Positions 1 through 7,843 of a stretch of DNA of 62,137 nucleotides are shown here, piece by piece. A program made the position numbers and the translations under genes. The notes below the pieces were generated by a model. That model made no database searches and was not told the origin of the DNA. It worked only from the letters and a program-made list of their open reading frames with translations. Each line of letters opens with the position of its first letter. The stretch's first letter is position 1. Origin of the DNA: Clostridiales bacterium (GTDB lineage: Bacteria; Bacillota; Clostridia; Lachnospirales; Lachnospiraceae); contig JAHAFI010000017.1 of the NCBI GenBank assembly GCA_018374355.1, forward strand, positions 1 to 62,137. Reading direction: 5' to 3'.

Positions 1-23
1 TGGACACAGCCATTTCTATCCTT

Positions 24-43
24 GTGCAGAAATGCACTTTTTT
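24..43 (+). terminator. Rho-independent terminator, plus strand
   Basis: The stem GTGCA-GAAA-TGCAC is followed directly by six T residues. It would end a plus-strand transcript that enters from left of the window. The stem is only 5 bp, but the GAAA tetraloop and clean T-run support it. Confidence 0.5.
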
Positions 44-94
44 ACGCTTTCATCTCGGCTATTGAATAACCGAGGATTCTCGCTTGCTATTCCT

Positions 95-125
95 AAAAAG
101 CTGCGAAACCCGAAGGTCCGCAGCC
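95..125 (-). terminator. Terminator of the RNase P RNA gene
   Basis: On the minus strand a GCTGCG/CGCAGC stem with a TTCGGG-containing loop is followed by TTTTT. It lies about 12 bases past the 3' end of rnpB, where a terminator for that gene is expected. A second hairpin (CTCGG/CCGAG, 52-72) lies further on. Confidence 0.8.
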
Positions 126-136
126 TTATCTCTTTT

Positions 137-487
137 CTGTAAGCAGAACGATAAGCCGGGTTATGTCTTGAATGGTCATCTATCTAATCCTGCTGTTGCC
201 AGCAGGCTCAAGCGACCCACCTAAAAGCGTGACGGGCAGCCACATTGCTTTTATTCGGTCTTGCTTCGGATGGGGTTTACATGTGCCCTCCCTGTTACCA
301 GAGAGGCGGTAGTCTCTTACACTGCCCTTCCACCCTTACCGGCTTGCGCCGGCGGTATATTTCTGTTGCACTGGCCTTGGAGTCACCTCCACCGGACGTT
401 ATCCGGCATCCTGCCCTGTGAAGCCCGGACTTTCCTCACCTGACGCCTTTCGGCATATGTCAGCCGCGACCATTTATTCTACTTACC
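137..487 (-). ncRNA. rnpB: RNase P RNA (catalytic subunit, class A-like)
   Basis: This is the RNA component of ribonuclease P, the ribozyme that trims 5' leaders from tRNA precursors. Read on the minus strand it has the conserved block GAGGAAAGTCCGGGCTTC near the 5' end, the internal GGTAAGGGTGGAA region, GTAAACCCCATCCG, and the 3' block GACATAACCCGGCTTA. These are universal bacterial RNase P landmarks. The length of about 350 nt is normal. The 5' end is placed from the upstream promoter and the 3' end from the terminal helix, so each may be off by a few bases. The short reading frames inside it are chance. Confidence 0.95.
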
Positions 488-492
488 CGTAG

Positions 493-522
493 ATTCTATC
501 ACAGGAATAGGAAATCCGTCAA
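493..522 (-). promoter_or_regulatory. Sigma-A promoter of rnpB
   Basis: On the minus strand, -35 TTGACG (517-522) and -10 TAGAAT (493-498) are separated by 18 bp. The predicted start near 487 matches the 5' end of the RNase P RNA. It sits just after the stop of the acetyltransferase gene. Confidence 0.8.
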
Positions 523-531
523 GGCTTCCGC

Positions 532-1128
532 TTATTCTTCCACTTTCAGATCCCTGTAATAATATTCCAAATCCCGGTCTGTGATTTCCCTCATCACTCT
601 GCAGGGATTTCCCACAGCGATGCAGTTAGCCGGTATATCTTTTACTACCACGCTTCCTGCTCCTATCACGGAATTTTCCCCGATGGTAACTCCGGGACAG
701 ATCACCACATTGCTGCCGATCCAAACATTATCCCCGATAACCACCTCAAAAGAATACATTTCCCCGTGAGGACGCAGTTTATAGTGAACCGGATGGCCTG
801 TTGCACTGATCGTAACATTGGGCGCAAACAATACACCGCTTCCTATTGTAATTTTATAATCATCCACCAGCGTAAGATTGGAATTGATATAAGTGCCCTC
901 CCCAATCGTTACAGTCTTGCCAAAGGCAAGTGTCAGCGGCGGCTCAATCCATACGTGTTCTCCCACCGAACCGAAAATCTCCGGCAGCATCTTCACCCGC
1001 TCCTCTTTCTGCTCCGGTCTTAAATGATTAAAATCATAGCATAATCCCCTTGCCCTTGTCTGCGCAACTGCAGATTCCTCCGTGTCTGTCCAGAGTAAAC
1101 CCTTCGCTTTTCTCTCTTCCATCGTCAT
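532..1128 (-). CDS. Sugar O-acetyltransferase (maltose/galactoside type)
   Basis: This cytoplasmic enzyme most likely moves an acetyl group from acetyl-CoA to a sugar hydroxyl. The 198 residues show an N-terminal maltose-acetyltransferase cap (about 5-60) followed by a left-handed beta-helix of hexapeptide repeats (about 65-185). ATGHPVH supplies the catalytic His, and VIGAGSVVVKDIPAN is the typical end of the helix. Length and order fit the Maa/LacA/NodL family; the true substrate cannot be read from sequence. AGGAGG lies 9 nt before the chosen ATG. The gene is 13 bp downstream of the MATE gene and is probably co-transcribed with it. No terminator is obvious before the rnpB promoter. Confidence 0.9.
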   Translation of the reverse strand: MTMEERKAKGLLWTDTEESAVAQTRARGLCYDFNHLRPEQKEERVKMLPEIFGSVGEHVWIEPPLTLAFGKTVTIGEGTYINSNLTLVDDYKITIGSGVLFAPNVTISATGHPVHYKLRPHGEMYSFEVVIGDNVWIGSNVVICPGVTIGENSVIGAGSVVVKDIPANCIAVGNPCRVMREITDRDLEYYYRDLKVEE

Positions 1129-1141
1129 AGTAAAAAACCTC

Positions 1142-2509
1142 CTAGCTTGTAATATTGTTTATCCATTTGTTTTGATAATATCTCTTCAGCACTATAGGCG
1201 TTTTGATGATCTCGTCCAGATTGATGACCACAAAAACCCATATGGGATTCCATTTAAGCAAAAATGCCGTAATGCTTCCCAGAAGCACACAAAAGCCCCA
1301 CATCACCGCTCCGTCCAGATACAGGCCGAATTTTGTATCCCCTCCGGCAGTAAATACGCCGCAGAGCAAGGTATAAGTAATCGCTGCAAAGATTACATTC
1401 ACCGACAGCAGCTTGTACATCACTCCAAAGTATACAAGCGCCTGAGGCGTCAGATGTAATACCATGGTTACGGGCTTTTCCATCAGCAGCATGAGTACAC
1501 AGCAGACAATTCCGCTGGTCACAGAGCTTTTCATCAGAATCCGGGCATGCTGCTTTGCCGTATCAAAATTTCCTTTTCCCAGCTCATTTCCTAGAAGGAT
1601 TGCTCCGCCTTCCGCCAGTCCAAAGCTGGCAACGGTAGCCACATTCTGGATCACCGCTGCAACTGAATTTGCCGCCACCGCATCCGATCCCATCCTGCCC
1701 ATGATCGCATGGAGCACCGCCATAGCGCCTCCCCAAACGAATCCCTGAATGGTAATCGGATATGTAATCCTGAGAAAATCCTGTTTCAGATTTTTTTCAC
1801 TGTGCCCCTTCAAAGAAACCACTTTGGTGAGAGCCAGATCCAAAATACAGATTCCCAGCTCGATTCCTCTGGCAATCACCGTCGCAAGAGCTACGCCGAT
1901 CACGCCCATCCGGGGCATCCCCAGCAGTCCGAAAATAAATACCGCATTCAAACCCACATTGATCAGCAGCGTTGCCGCGGAGATCACCACGCTTTTTCTT
2001 ACCTTCCGGGTTGTTTTCAGAGTTACCAGATAAACCTGCGGAAATGCGGAAAGTAAATAGGATATCCCCACAATTCTTAAATAGGTGCTTCCGATCTGTA
2101 TCAGTTCCCTTTCGTTGGTAAATATCCTCATAATAACCTGAGGCGATGCCACTGCCGCCAGTGAAAAAATGAACGAAACCGTAAGGGTCAGTCTGAGCGC
2201 CAGCCGGAATATGCTGTTGACCGCCCCCCGGTCCTCCTTCCCCAGATACTGGGCCATCATAATACCGGTTCCTGCCGTAAGCCCCATGAAAAACAGGCTG
2301 AGCACAAACTGAACCTGATTGGCAAGGGCCACGGCTGATAGCTGGGCCTGTCCGATAAAATTCAGCATAAAAGTGTCTGCCGTTCCCACTGCCGTGGAAA
2401 GCAGGTTTTGCAGTATGATGGGAATCGCCAGCATGGAGAGATTTTTTGTAAATTCCCTGTTTTTAATCTGCATCATCTCCTTGTCTGTATGTTTTTTGTC
2501 TGGTATCAT
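1142..2509 (-). CDS. MATE family efflux transporter
   Basis: This is an inner-membrane multidrug/metabolite exporter of the MATE (NorM/DinF-like) superfamily, expected to be driven by Na+ or H+. It has about twelve hydrophobic segments in two related halves, and the first helix region LAIPIILQNLLS is typical. The start is uncertain. The frame is open to 2551, but the extra residues lie over a palindrome in the shared promoter region, so I use the ATG at 2509; tandem ATGs at 2476/2473 also fit the family. None has a strong ribosome binding site. It is divergent from an AraC-type regulator at 2601, which may control it. The natural substrate is unknown. Confidence 0.9.
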   Translation of the reverse strand: MIPDKKHTDKEMMQIKNREFTKNLSMLAIPIILQNLLSTAVGTADTFMLNFIGQAQLSAVALANQVQFVLSLFFMGLTAGTGIMMAQYLGKEDRGAVNSIFRLALRLTLTVSFIFSLAAVASPQVIMRIFTNERELIQIGSTYLRIVGISYLLSAFPQVYLVTLKTTRKVRKSVVISAATLLINVGLNAVFIFGLLGMPRMGVIGVALATVIARGIELGICILDLALTKVVSLKGHSEKNLKQDFLRITYPITIQGFVWGGAMAVLHAIMGRMGSDAVAANSVAAVIQNVATVASFGLAEGGAILLGNELGKGNFDTAKQHARILMKSSVTSGIVCCVLMLLMEKPVTMVLHLTPQALVYFGVMYKLLSVNVIFAAITYTLLCGVFTAGGDTKFGLYLDGAVMWGFCVLLGSITAFLLKWNPIWVFVVINLDEIIKTPIVLKRYYQNKWINNITS

Positions 2510-2551
2510 TATATCAACAAATATTTTTGAAAAATATACATGAATTAACAA

Positions 2552-2567
2552 AATATATCGATATATT
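2552..2567. promoter_or_regulatory. Perfect 16 bp palindrome, candidate operator
   Basis: AATATATCGATATATT is a perfect palindrome in the short gap between the divergent MATE and AraC genes. Its place, 33 bp before the AraC start, fits an operator. It is AT-rich, so chance is possible. Confidence 0.4.
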
Positions 2568-2600
2568 CACATTTCATGATATCAGACTGGAGATAAACAA

Positions 2601-3488
2601 ATGAGCAATATCATCATCCCCCTCGACAAAGACCTGAATTCGACCCTGACCATCGGAACAAAGGAATTCCCCATCCAATTGTTTCATGACAATCTGGAAA
2701 ATTTTTCAAATGGATTTGTAAACTGGCACAAACAGAAACAGGTGGAAATTTCCGTGATACTGGAAGGAAGTGTTCGGTTAAATGAGCTTGAAAATGAAGT
2801 GGTGATCTCTCAGGGCAACGGCTTCGTGGTACTACCCGGTCAGCTTCATGCAGTAAAACCCAATCTTCATGAATCCGCAAAATATTTTACCCTGATTTTC
2901 GATCCCGCTTTTCTTTGCGGCGGAATCGGCAGTTTCTTCGAAAAGGAATACTATCTTCCTCTTCAGGACAATGCCTGTGCCTTCTTTCAGTTTTTAAAAG
3001 ACGACGGACGGATGCGTCCCGTTTTTGATTCACTTTTTTGGATCTATCAGAATTTTTCGGACCCTTCTGTGCCGGAAATGCTGCAGATCCAGCGAAAATT
3101 GCAGGACTTATGGATCATTCTGTTTCAAAATACGGCTGCAGCCCACTCCCCTAAGAAATTCCGTCCCCAGAATGTACGGATTCTCCAGATGATTGAATAC
3201 CTGCATCAAAACTACGCAGAAAAATTCTCCCTTGACGATATGGCGGAATTCCACAATATCAGCCGGAGAGAATGCTGCCGGTTTTTTAAAAAAATGATGA
3301 ACATGACAATTTCCGAATATCTCACCGAATACCGCATCTCTAAATCTGTGGAGCTGCTTCTTCATACAACCCTGAATATAACGGAAATTTCTCAGGCTGT
3401 GGGGTTTGGCAGCTCCAGCTATTATATCTCTGCCTTTAAGGAAAAGATGGACTGCAGTCCGTTGAAATATCGGAATCAAAGCCTGTAA
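2601..3488 (+). CDS. AraC family transcriptional regulator
   Basis: This 295-residue DNA-binding regulator has an N-terminal cupin-like sensing domain (about 15-115) and a C-terminal AraC double helix-turn-helix (about 192-292). The first helix-turn-helix falls around FSLDDMAEFHNISRRECCRF, and the second, ITEISQAVGFGSSSYYISAF, leads into the usual SPLKYR ending. GGAG lies 8 nt before the ATG. It is divergent from the MATE exporter and is the obvious candidate regulator of it. The sensed ligand is not evident; related cupin-AraC proteins often sense sugars. Confidence 0.93.
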   Translation: MSNIIIPLDKDLNSTLTIGTKEFPIQLFHDNLENFSNGFVNWHKQKQVEISVILEGSVRLNELENEVVISQGNGFVVLPGQLHAVKPNLHESAKYFTLIFDPAFLCGGIGSFFEKEYYLPLQDNACAFFQFLKDDGRMRPVFDSLFWIYQNFSDPSVPEMLQIQRKLQDLWIILFQNTAAAHSPKKFRPQNVRILQMIEYLHQNYAEKFSLDDMAEFHNISRRECCRFFKKMMNMTISEYLTEYRISKSVELLLHTTLNITEISQAVGFGSSSYYISAFKEKMDCSPLKYRNQSL

Positions 3489-3505
3489 ATTGCCGGAAAC
3501 GGCTG

Positions 3506-5167
3506 CTATACATCAAAGCAGCCGCCTCCTACAAATTCCCGAAGGATCGAGTTATTTGGAATATCCTCGCTGGGAACTCCCACAAAATAATCCAAAAACT
3601 TCAAAAGACGCTTTGCCTCCTGATATTCAGGATCGGTGGGTTCGATTTGGAACAGCAGCGGCTCCGCATAAAGTTTCAAAACCGCCAGCTCATAAATCAG
3701 TGCGGAATTGAACATGATGTCCGCCTCCTCCTGATAAGGGAAGATATTCTCGTCCTCCCCCCTGCGGACAGAGGGCCACATGGCAATAGTCTCTCTGGCG
3801 CTTGTTCCCCGGGTTCGGTTATCCCTGACCATCCGGCGGATCATCCGGCCATCCGTAGTGGGAATCCGGTTGTGCTCATCCACATTTAACTGGGTCAGCG
3901 CACTGATATAGATTTTAAATTTGCTTTCTCTCGGAAGAGAATAACTCATTTTATCATTCAGACTGTGAATCCCCTCAATCACCAGAATGTCGTTGGGCTT
4001 CAACTGTAAAAAATCCCCTTTGTATTCCCGTTTTCCCGTTTTAAAATTGAAGCGGGGCAGTTCCACCCGCTCTCCTTTCATAAGAGCATTCATATCCCGG
4101 TTAAACAGTTCCACATCGATGGCTTCCAGACATTCAAAATTGTATTTTCCCTCTTCGTCTCTGGGAGTGTCCTCCCGGTTTACAAAGTAATTATCCACCG
4201 CAATGGGATGGGGCTTCAGGCCATGAACCGCAAGCTGCACGGACAGACGATGGGAAAATGTTGTTTTCCCTGAGGAGGACGGACCTGCGATCATCACAAA
4301 TTTTACTTCCTTCTTCCTGCTGATCTCCTCTGCAATCTTGGATATTTTTCCCTCCTGCAAAGCTTCAGAAATCCAGATGAGTTCTTTGACGGCGCCCTTT
4401 GATATTTTCTCATTCAGGCTTCCTACCACATCCACATCCATCATTTCTCCCCATTTTTCCGATTCCTTCTGAACCTGAAAAATTTTTGGTGACGGAGCAA
4501 ATTCCGGAAGCTTATCCGGTTCCTTCCTTTTCGGCATCTGCAAGACAAAGCCCTCGTCATACAGGTGCAGCCGGAAATACTTCAGGTATCCGGTATGCCA
4601 GACCATATATCCGTAAAAATAATCCTCAAATTCTTCCAGACTATAGATATTTACTCTGGAAACCCTCCGGTATTTGAACAGTTTTTCCTTATCGTACATT
4701 CCGTAGCGGTGAAAAAGCTCAATGGCAGAGGCTGTGGAAATGCTTCGCTTCATCACCGGAGCTTTTTTCTCCACCAACTGCCTCATATACGCCTCCACCT
4801 GCCGGAGAAATTCTTCATTCACCGCAACATCTCCGTCAATGGTATAGTAAAATCCAGAATCCACCGTAAAATGAAGAACCACTTTCCGGATTTTCTCGTG
4901 TCCGGCCACATGGTAGACAGCTTTCAGAAGCAGCAGATTCATGCTCCTCTTATACGTCTCATGGCCAATCGTGTCCGCCATGGTGATCAGTGAAAGATTG
5001 CAGTCCCGGTGAAGACGTTTGTGAAGCTCCCGCAGCCGGTTCTCCACCATCACCAGCACCACCGGATAACGGGTCTGATCCTCAAAATCTTTTACAATCT
5101 CACCGAAGTACGTTCCTTCGGGATACTCTTTCGTCTGTCCGCAGATTGTCACTTTACACATTTTCAT
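3506..5167 (-). CDS. Nucleoside (uridine) kinase family protein with TGS-like N-terminus
   Basis: The enzyme probably phosphorylates a nucleoside with ATP or GTP. About 553 residues long, it is much longer than a plain uridine kinase. Residues 1-60 resemble a TGS domain and the next ~150 resemble the second additional domain of threonyl-tRNA synthetase. A phosphoribulokinase/uridine-kinase P-loop domain follows at about 285-480 (GPSSSGKTTFSHRL, then PIAVDNYFV and DILVIEGIHSLN). This architecture is a known clostridial nucleoside kinase. I chose the ATG at 5167 because AGGAGG lies 8 nt upstream; the longer frame to 5194 has no such site. It is the last gene of the dnaG-rpoD-trmK-nif3 series, 29 bp from nif3. 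Confidence 0.9.
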   Translation of the reverse strand: MKMCKVTICGQTKEYPEGTYFGEIVKDFEDQTRYPVVLVMVENRLRELHKRLHRDCNLSLITMADTIGHETYKRSMNLLLLKAVYHVAGHEKIRKVVLHFTVDSGFYYTIDGDVAVNEEFLRQVEAYMRQLVEKKAPVMKRSISTASAIELFHRYGMYDKEKLFKYRRVSRVNIYSLEEFEDYFYGYMVWHTGYLKYFRLHLYDEGFVLQMPKRKEPDKLPEFAPSPKIFQVQKESEKWGEMMDVDVVGSLNEKISKGAVKELIWISEALQEGKISKIAEEISRKKEVKFVMIAGPSSSGKTTFSHRLSVQLAVHGLKPHPIAVDNYFVNREDTPRDEEGKYNFECLEAIDVELFNRDMNALMKGERVELPRFNFKTGKREYKGDFLQLKPNDILVIEGIHSLNDKMSYSLPRESKFKIYISALTQLNVDEHNRIPTTDGRMIRRMVRDNRTRGTSARETIAMWPSVRRGEDENIFPYQEEADIMFNSALIYELAVLKLYAEPLLFQIEPTDPEYQEAKRLLKFLDYFVGVPSEDIPNNSILREFVGGGCFDV

Positions 5168-5196
5168 CGCCGTACCCTCCTGTCTTTTCTGCACTC

Positions 5197-5985
5197 TTAT
5201 ACCACTTGATAGGGATGGTGGATTTTTGCCTCCTGAATCACCAGATCCGGGAACATTTTTTCCAGTTCCTTTCCCATATAAGAAATAAATCCATACTCTG
5301 TTCCGTAATGTCCCGCATCAATCACAGCAAGTCCCTGCGCCACCGCATCAATCCCTGCATGGTAATCCATATCTCCCGTAATCAGAACGTCCGCTCCTTT
5401 TTTCAGCGCAGCCTTCACCATGCTTTTGCCGGAGCCGCTGCTCACCGCCGCACAGTTCACAAGCCCTGCAGGATTTCCATACATCCGCACATCCGGAATC
5501 CCAAAATCATGTTTCACTTTTGCTGCAAGGGCTTCCAGCGTCATCTGTTGGGAAAGAAAACCGATTCTTCCGATTCCCACATCCCTTTGTTCCTCATCGG
5601 AAGCTGTCACCTCCAAAACAGAAGCATTTTCCAAGCCCAGACATTCCTGATTCAACTGAGCCATGCCCCGGACATCAAAATTGGTGTGCATCGCATAATA
5701 ACACAAATCACTCTGTATCATTTTTATGAGCCTTCTGCCGATAAAATCCCCGGAATTAATCTTTTTCACCGGAGAAAACAAAAGCGGATGATGGGTAATC
5801 ATCAGATCCGCCCCAAAAGCAACGGCCTGATCAAGCGTTTCCTCTGTCACATCCAGCGCAACGAAAACTTTATGGATTTCCTTATCTTCTCTTCCCACAA
5901 GAAGTCCCACATTATCCCATTCCATGGCATATGCAGGATTCCACCGTTCTTCCAGTTTTTCTAAAATATCTTTACACTTCATCAT
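5197..5985 (-). CDS. Nif3-like dinuclear metal centre protein (YqfO/GTP cyclohydrolase 1 type 2 homologue)
   Basis: This is a conserved cytoplasmic protein of the Nif3/YqfO family, whose members form ring-shaped hexamers with a two-metal site; the exact role is unsettled. Metal-ligand signatures are visible: MITHHPLLFS near residue 62 and DAGHYGTEYGF in the C-terminal part, with MHTNFD between. It overlaps the end of trmK by 14 bp, so translation is probably coupled. The ATG at 5985 (or 5982) fits the family start MKCKDILEKLE; the frame is open to 6003 without added support. Nif3 next to trmK and rpoD is a classic Firmicutes order. Confidence 0.93.
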   Translation of the reverse strand: MMKCKDILEKLEERWNPAYAMEWDNVGLLVGREDKEIHKVFVALDVTEETLDQAVAFGADLMITHHPLLFSPVKKINSGDFIGRRLIKMIQSDLCYYAMHTNFDVRGMAQLNQECLGLENASVLEVTASDEEQRDVGIGRIGFLSQQMTLEALAAKVKHDFGIPDVRMYGNPAGLVNCAAVSSGSGKSMVKAALKKGADVLITGDMDYHAGIDAVAQGLAVIDAGHYGTEYGFISYMGKELEKMFPDLVIQEAKIHHPYQVV

Positions 5986-6679
5986 AACAGGCCAGTGCAG
6001 CATCTATCTGCCGCATTTCCTCCTCTATTTCACGGATTCTTGCTTTTGTTCTCTCTTCCTGTATTCCTTCCCGGTTCAGCTTTTCACATATCTTTGCGCA
6101 CATGCTTCTTTGCTGTTTCAGATATTCTTTCAGAACCGGATGTTTTCCCTCCAAAAGCAATTTTCCGTAATGATAAAAAATTTCCCGGTCATAATGCATT
6201 TCCCCAAATTCTGCCTTCATGACCGTATAATATTTTCCGTCCTCCAGCACCATATCCTCTTTTATGATACGGTATCCAGCTTCCTCCAGATAATGACGAA
6301 CCTTTTCAATCTCTGACTGGGGCTGAAGAATCAGCTCCTTCACACTTTTCAGAACCGCTTCCCCTTCCCTGAGGATCTTTACTGTCAGAGCGCCTCCCAT
6401 CCCTGCAATCAGGACAGAATCCGCCTCCCCGCGGCACAGAGACTGCACGCCATCGGAGAGGCGGGTATGTATGGAGGATTCCAGTTGGAACTCCCGAATA
6501 TGTTCTTTTGCCCGTTTCAGTGGGCCCTCATTCACATCCATGGCAAGGGCAGAAGGTATCCGTCCTTCCTGCACCAGTGCAATGGGAATGTATCCGTGAT
6601 CAGTTCCCACATCAGCCAGCCGGTTTCCCGGCGTGACAAAGGACGCATTCATCCGGAGACGTTTGGATAAATGGATCAA
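5972..6679 (-). CDS. trmK: tRNA (adenine22-N1)-methyltransferase TrmK
   Basis: TrmK makes m1A at position 22 of tRNA using S-adenosylmethionine. The 235 residues show motif I as RLADVGTDHGYIPIAL and a later AGMGGALTVKIL, both typical of this family, followed by a C-terminal helical part. The start codon is TTG at 6679, overlapping the rpoD stop, with AAGGA about 9 nt upstream. It aligns well with family N-termini (LSKRL followed by the SAM motif); the next in-frame ATG would cut that region. It is co-transcribed with rpoD and nif3. Confidence 0.93.
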   Translation of the reverse strand: MIHLSKRLRMNASFVTPGNRLADVGTDHGYIPIALVQEGRIPSALAMDVNEGPLKRAKEHIREFQLESSIHTRLSDGVQSLCRGEADSVLIAGMGGALTVKILREGEAVLKSVKELILQPQSEIEKVRHYLEEAGYRIIKEDMVLEDGKYYTVMKAEFGEMHYDREIFYHYGKLLLEGKHPVLKEYLKQQRSMCAKICEKLNREGIQEERTKARIREIEEEMRQIDAALACYDEV

Positions 6680-7785
6680 TCCAGATAATCCTTCAGTTTC
6701 CGGCTGCGGCTGGGGTGACGCAGTTTTCTGAGGGCTTTCGCCTCAATCTGACGGATACGTTCTCTTGTTACATTGAAAACCTTTCCTACTTCTTCCAGAG
6801 TTCTTGCTCTTCCATCGTCCAGACCGAATCTTAAACGAAGAACCTTCTGCTCTCTCTCTGTCAGTGTGCTTAATACTTCCACAAGCTGTTCTTTCAGCAG
6901 GGTAAATGCTGCTGCATCCGCCGGAACAGGTACATTGTCATCCTGAATGAAATCACCCAGATGGCTGTCCTCCTCCTCACCGATTGGTGTCTCCAGAGAT
7001 ACCGGTTCCTGAGAAATTTTAAGGATTTCACGTACACGGTCCACCGGCATGTTCATCTCTTCTGCAATCTCTTCCGGCGTTGGTTCACGGCCCAGCTCCT
7101 GAAGCAGTTGACGGGAAACGCGGATCAGTTTGTTGATGGTCTCCACCATATGAACCGGGATACGGATGGTTCTTGCCTGATCGGCAATGGCTCTCGTAAT
7201 CGCCTGACGAATCCACCATGTAGCATAGGTACTGAATTTGTAGCCTTTGGTATAATCAAATTTTTCTACGGCTTTAATAAGGCCGAGATTTCCTTCCTGA
7301 ATCAGATCCAGAAACAGCATTCCTCTTCCCACATACCGTTTTGCAATGCTGACAACCAGACGCAGATTGGCTTCCGCCAGACGTTTTTTCGCCGCTTCGT
7401 CGCCGTTTTCCATGCGTTTTGCCAGCTCGATTTCTTCCTCTGCACTGAGAAGGGGTACTTTTCCGATTTCCTTCAGATACATACGAACCGGGTCTTCAAT
7501 GCTGACGCCTTCCGGTACGGAAAGGTCGATATTCTCCATATCTACCTCATCATCCTCCAGCGGAAGATCATCCGATTCCAGCAGAGCGTCTTCCTCGCTG
7601 ATCCGCAGAACATCGATTCCATTGGTCTCCAGATATTCGAAAATCAGATCCATCTGCTCCGTTGTCAATGTGATTCCCTGAAAAAAATCATTGATTTCCT
7701 GATATTCCAGAACATTTTTCTTTTTCTTCCCTAATTCCAGAAGTGCTTTCAGTTTTTCCGCAAACTGGGCTTTATCCATTTCCAT
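6676..7785 (-). CDS. rpoD: RNA polymerase primary sigma factor RpoD (SigA)
   Basis: This is the housekeeping sigma factor that directs RNA polymerase to TTGACA/TATAAT promoters. The ~369 residues show a short region 1.1, region 1.2, and region 2 with FSTYATWWIRQAITRAIADQ near residue 165. Regions 3 and 4 follow, the last with VTRERIRQIEAKALRKLRH. The short linker between regions 1 and 2 is normal for Firmicutes. I take the ATG at 7785, preceded by AAGGTGG at 7 nt, rather than the frame start at 7803. It sits between dnaG and trmK in the macromolecular synthesis operon. Confidence 0.97.
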   Translation of the reverse strand: MEMDKAQFAEKLKALLELGKKKKNVLEYQEINDFFQGITLTTEQMDLIFEYLETNGIDVLRISEEDALLESDDLPLEDDEVDMENIDLSVPEGVSIEDPVRMYLKEIGKVPLLSAEEEIELAKRMENGDEAAKKRLAEANLRLVVSIAKRYVGRGMLFLDLIQEGNLGLIKAVEKFDYTKGYKFSTYATWWIRQAITRAIADQARTIRIPVHMVETINKLIRVSRQLLQELGREPTPEEIAEEMNMPVDRVREILKISQEPVSLETPIGEEEDSHLGDFIQDDNVPVPADAAAFTLLKEQLVEVLSTLTEREQKVLRLRFGLDDGRARTLEEVGKVFNVTRERIRQIEAKALRKLRHPSRSRKLKDYLD

Positions 7786-7815
7786 TTGTTTTCCACCTTC
7801 CATAGCATTATTTCA

Positions 7816-7833
7816 TAACTATTCGAATAGTTA
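7816..7833. repeat. 18 bp palindrome resembling two fused ends of the window's structured repeat
   Basis: TAACTATTCGAATAGTTA is perfectly palindromic and lies in the dnaG-rpoD gap. Each half matches the terminal sequence (TAACTATTC) of the 125-144 bp repeat at 35441, 41467 and 42632. It could be a remnant of that repeat or an independent operator. Confidence 0.55.
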
Positions 7834-7843
7834 CATTTTATCC

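Noticed and set aside
261..443. 60-codon open frame on the plus strand
   Set aside because: It lies wholly inside the RNase P RNA on the opposite strand and has no ribosome site.
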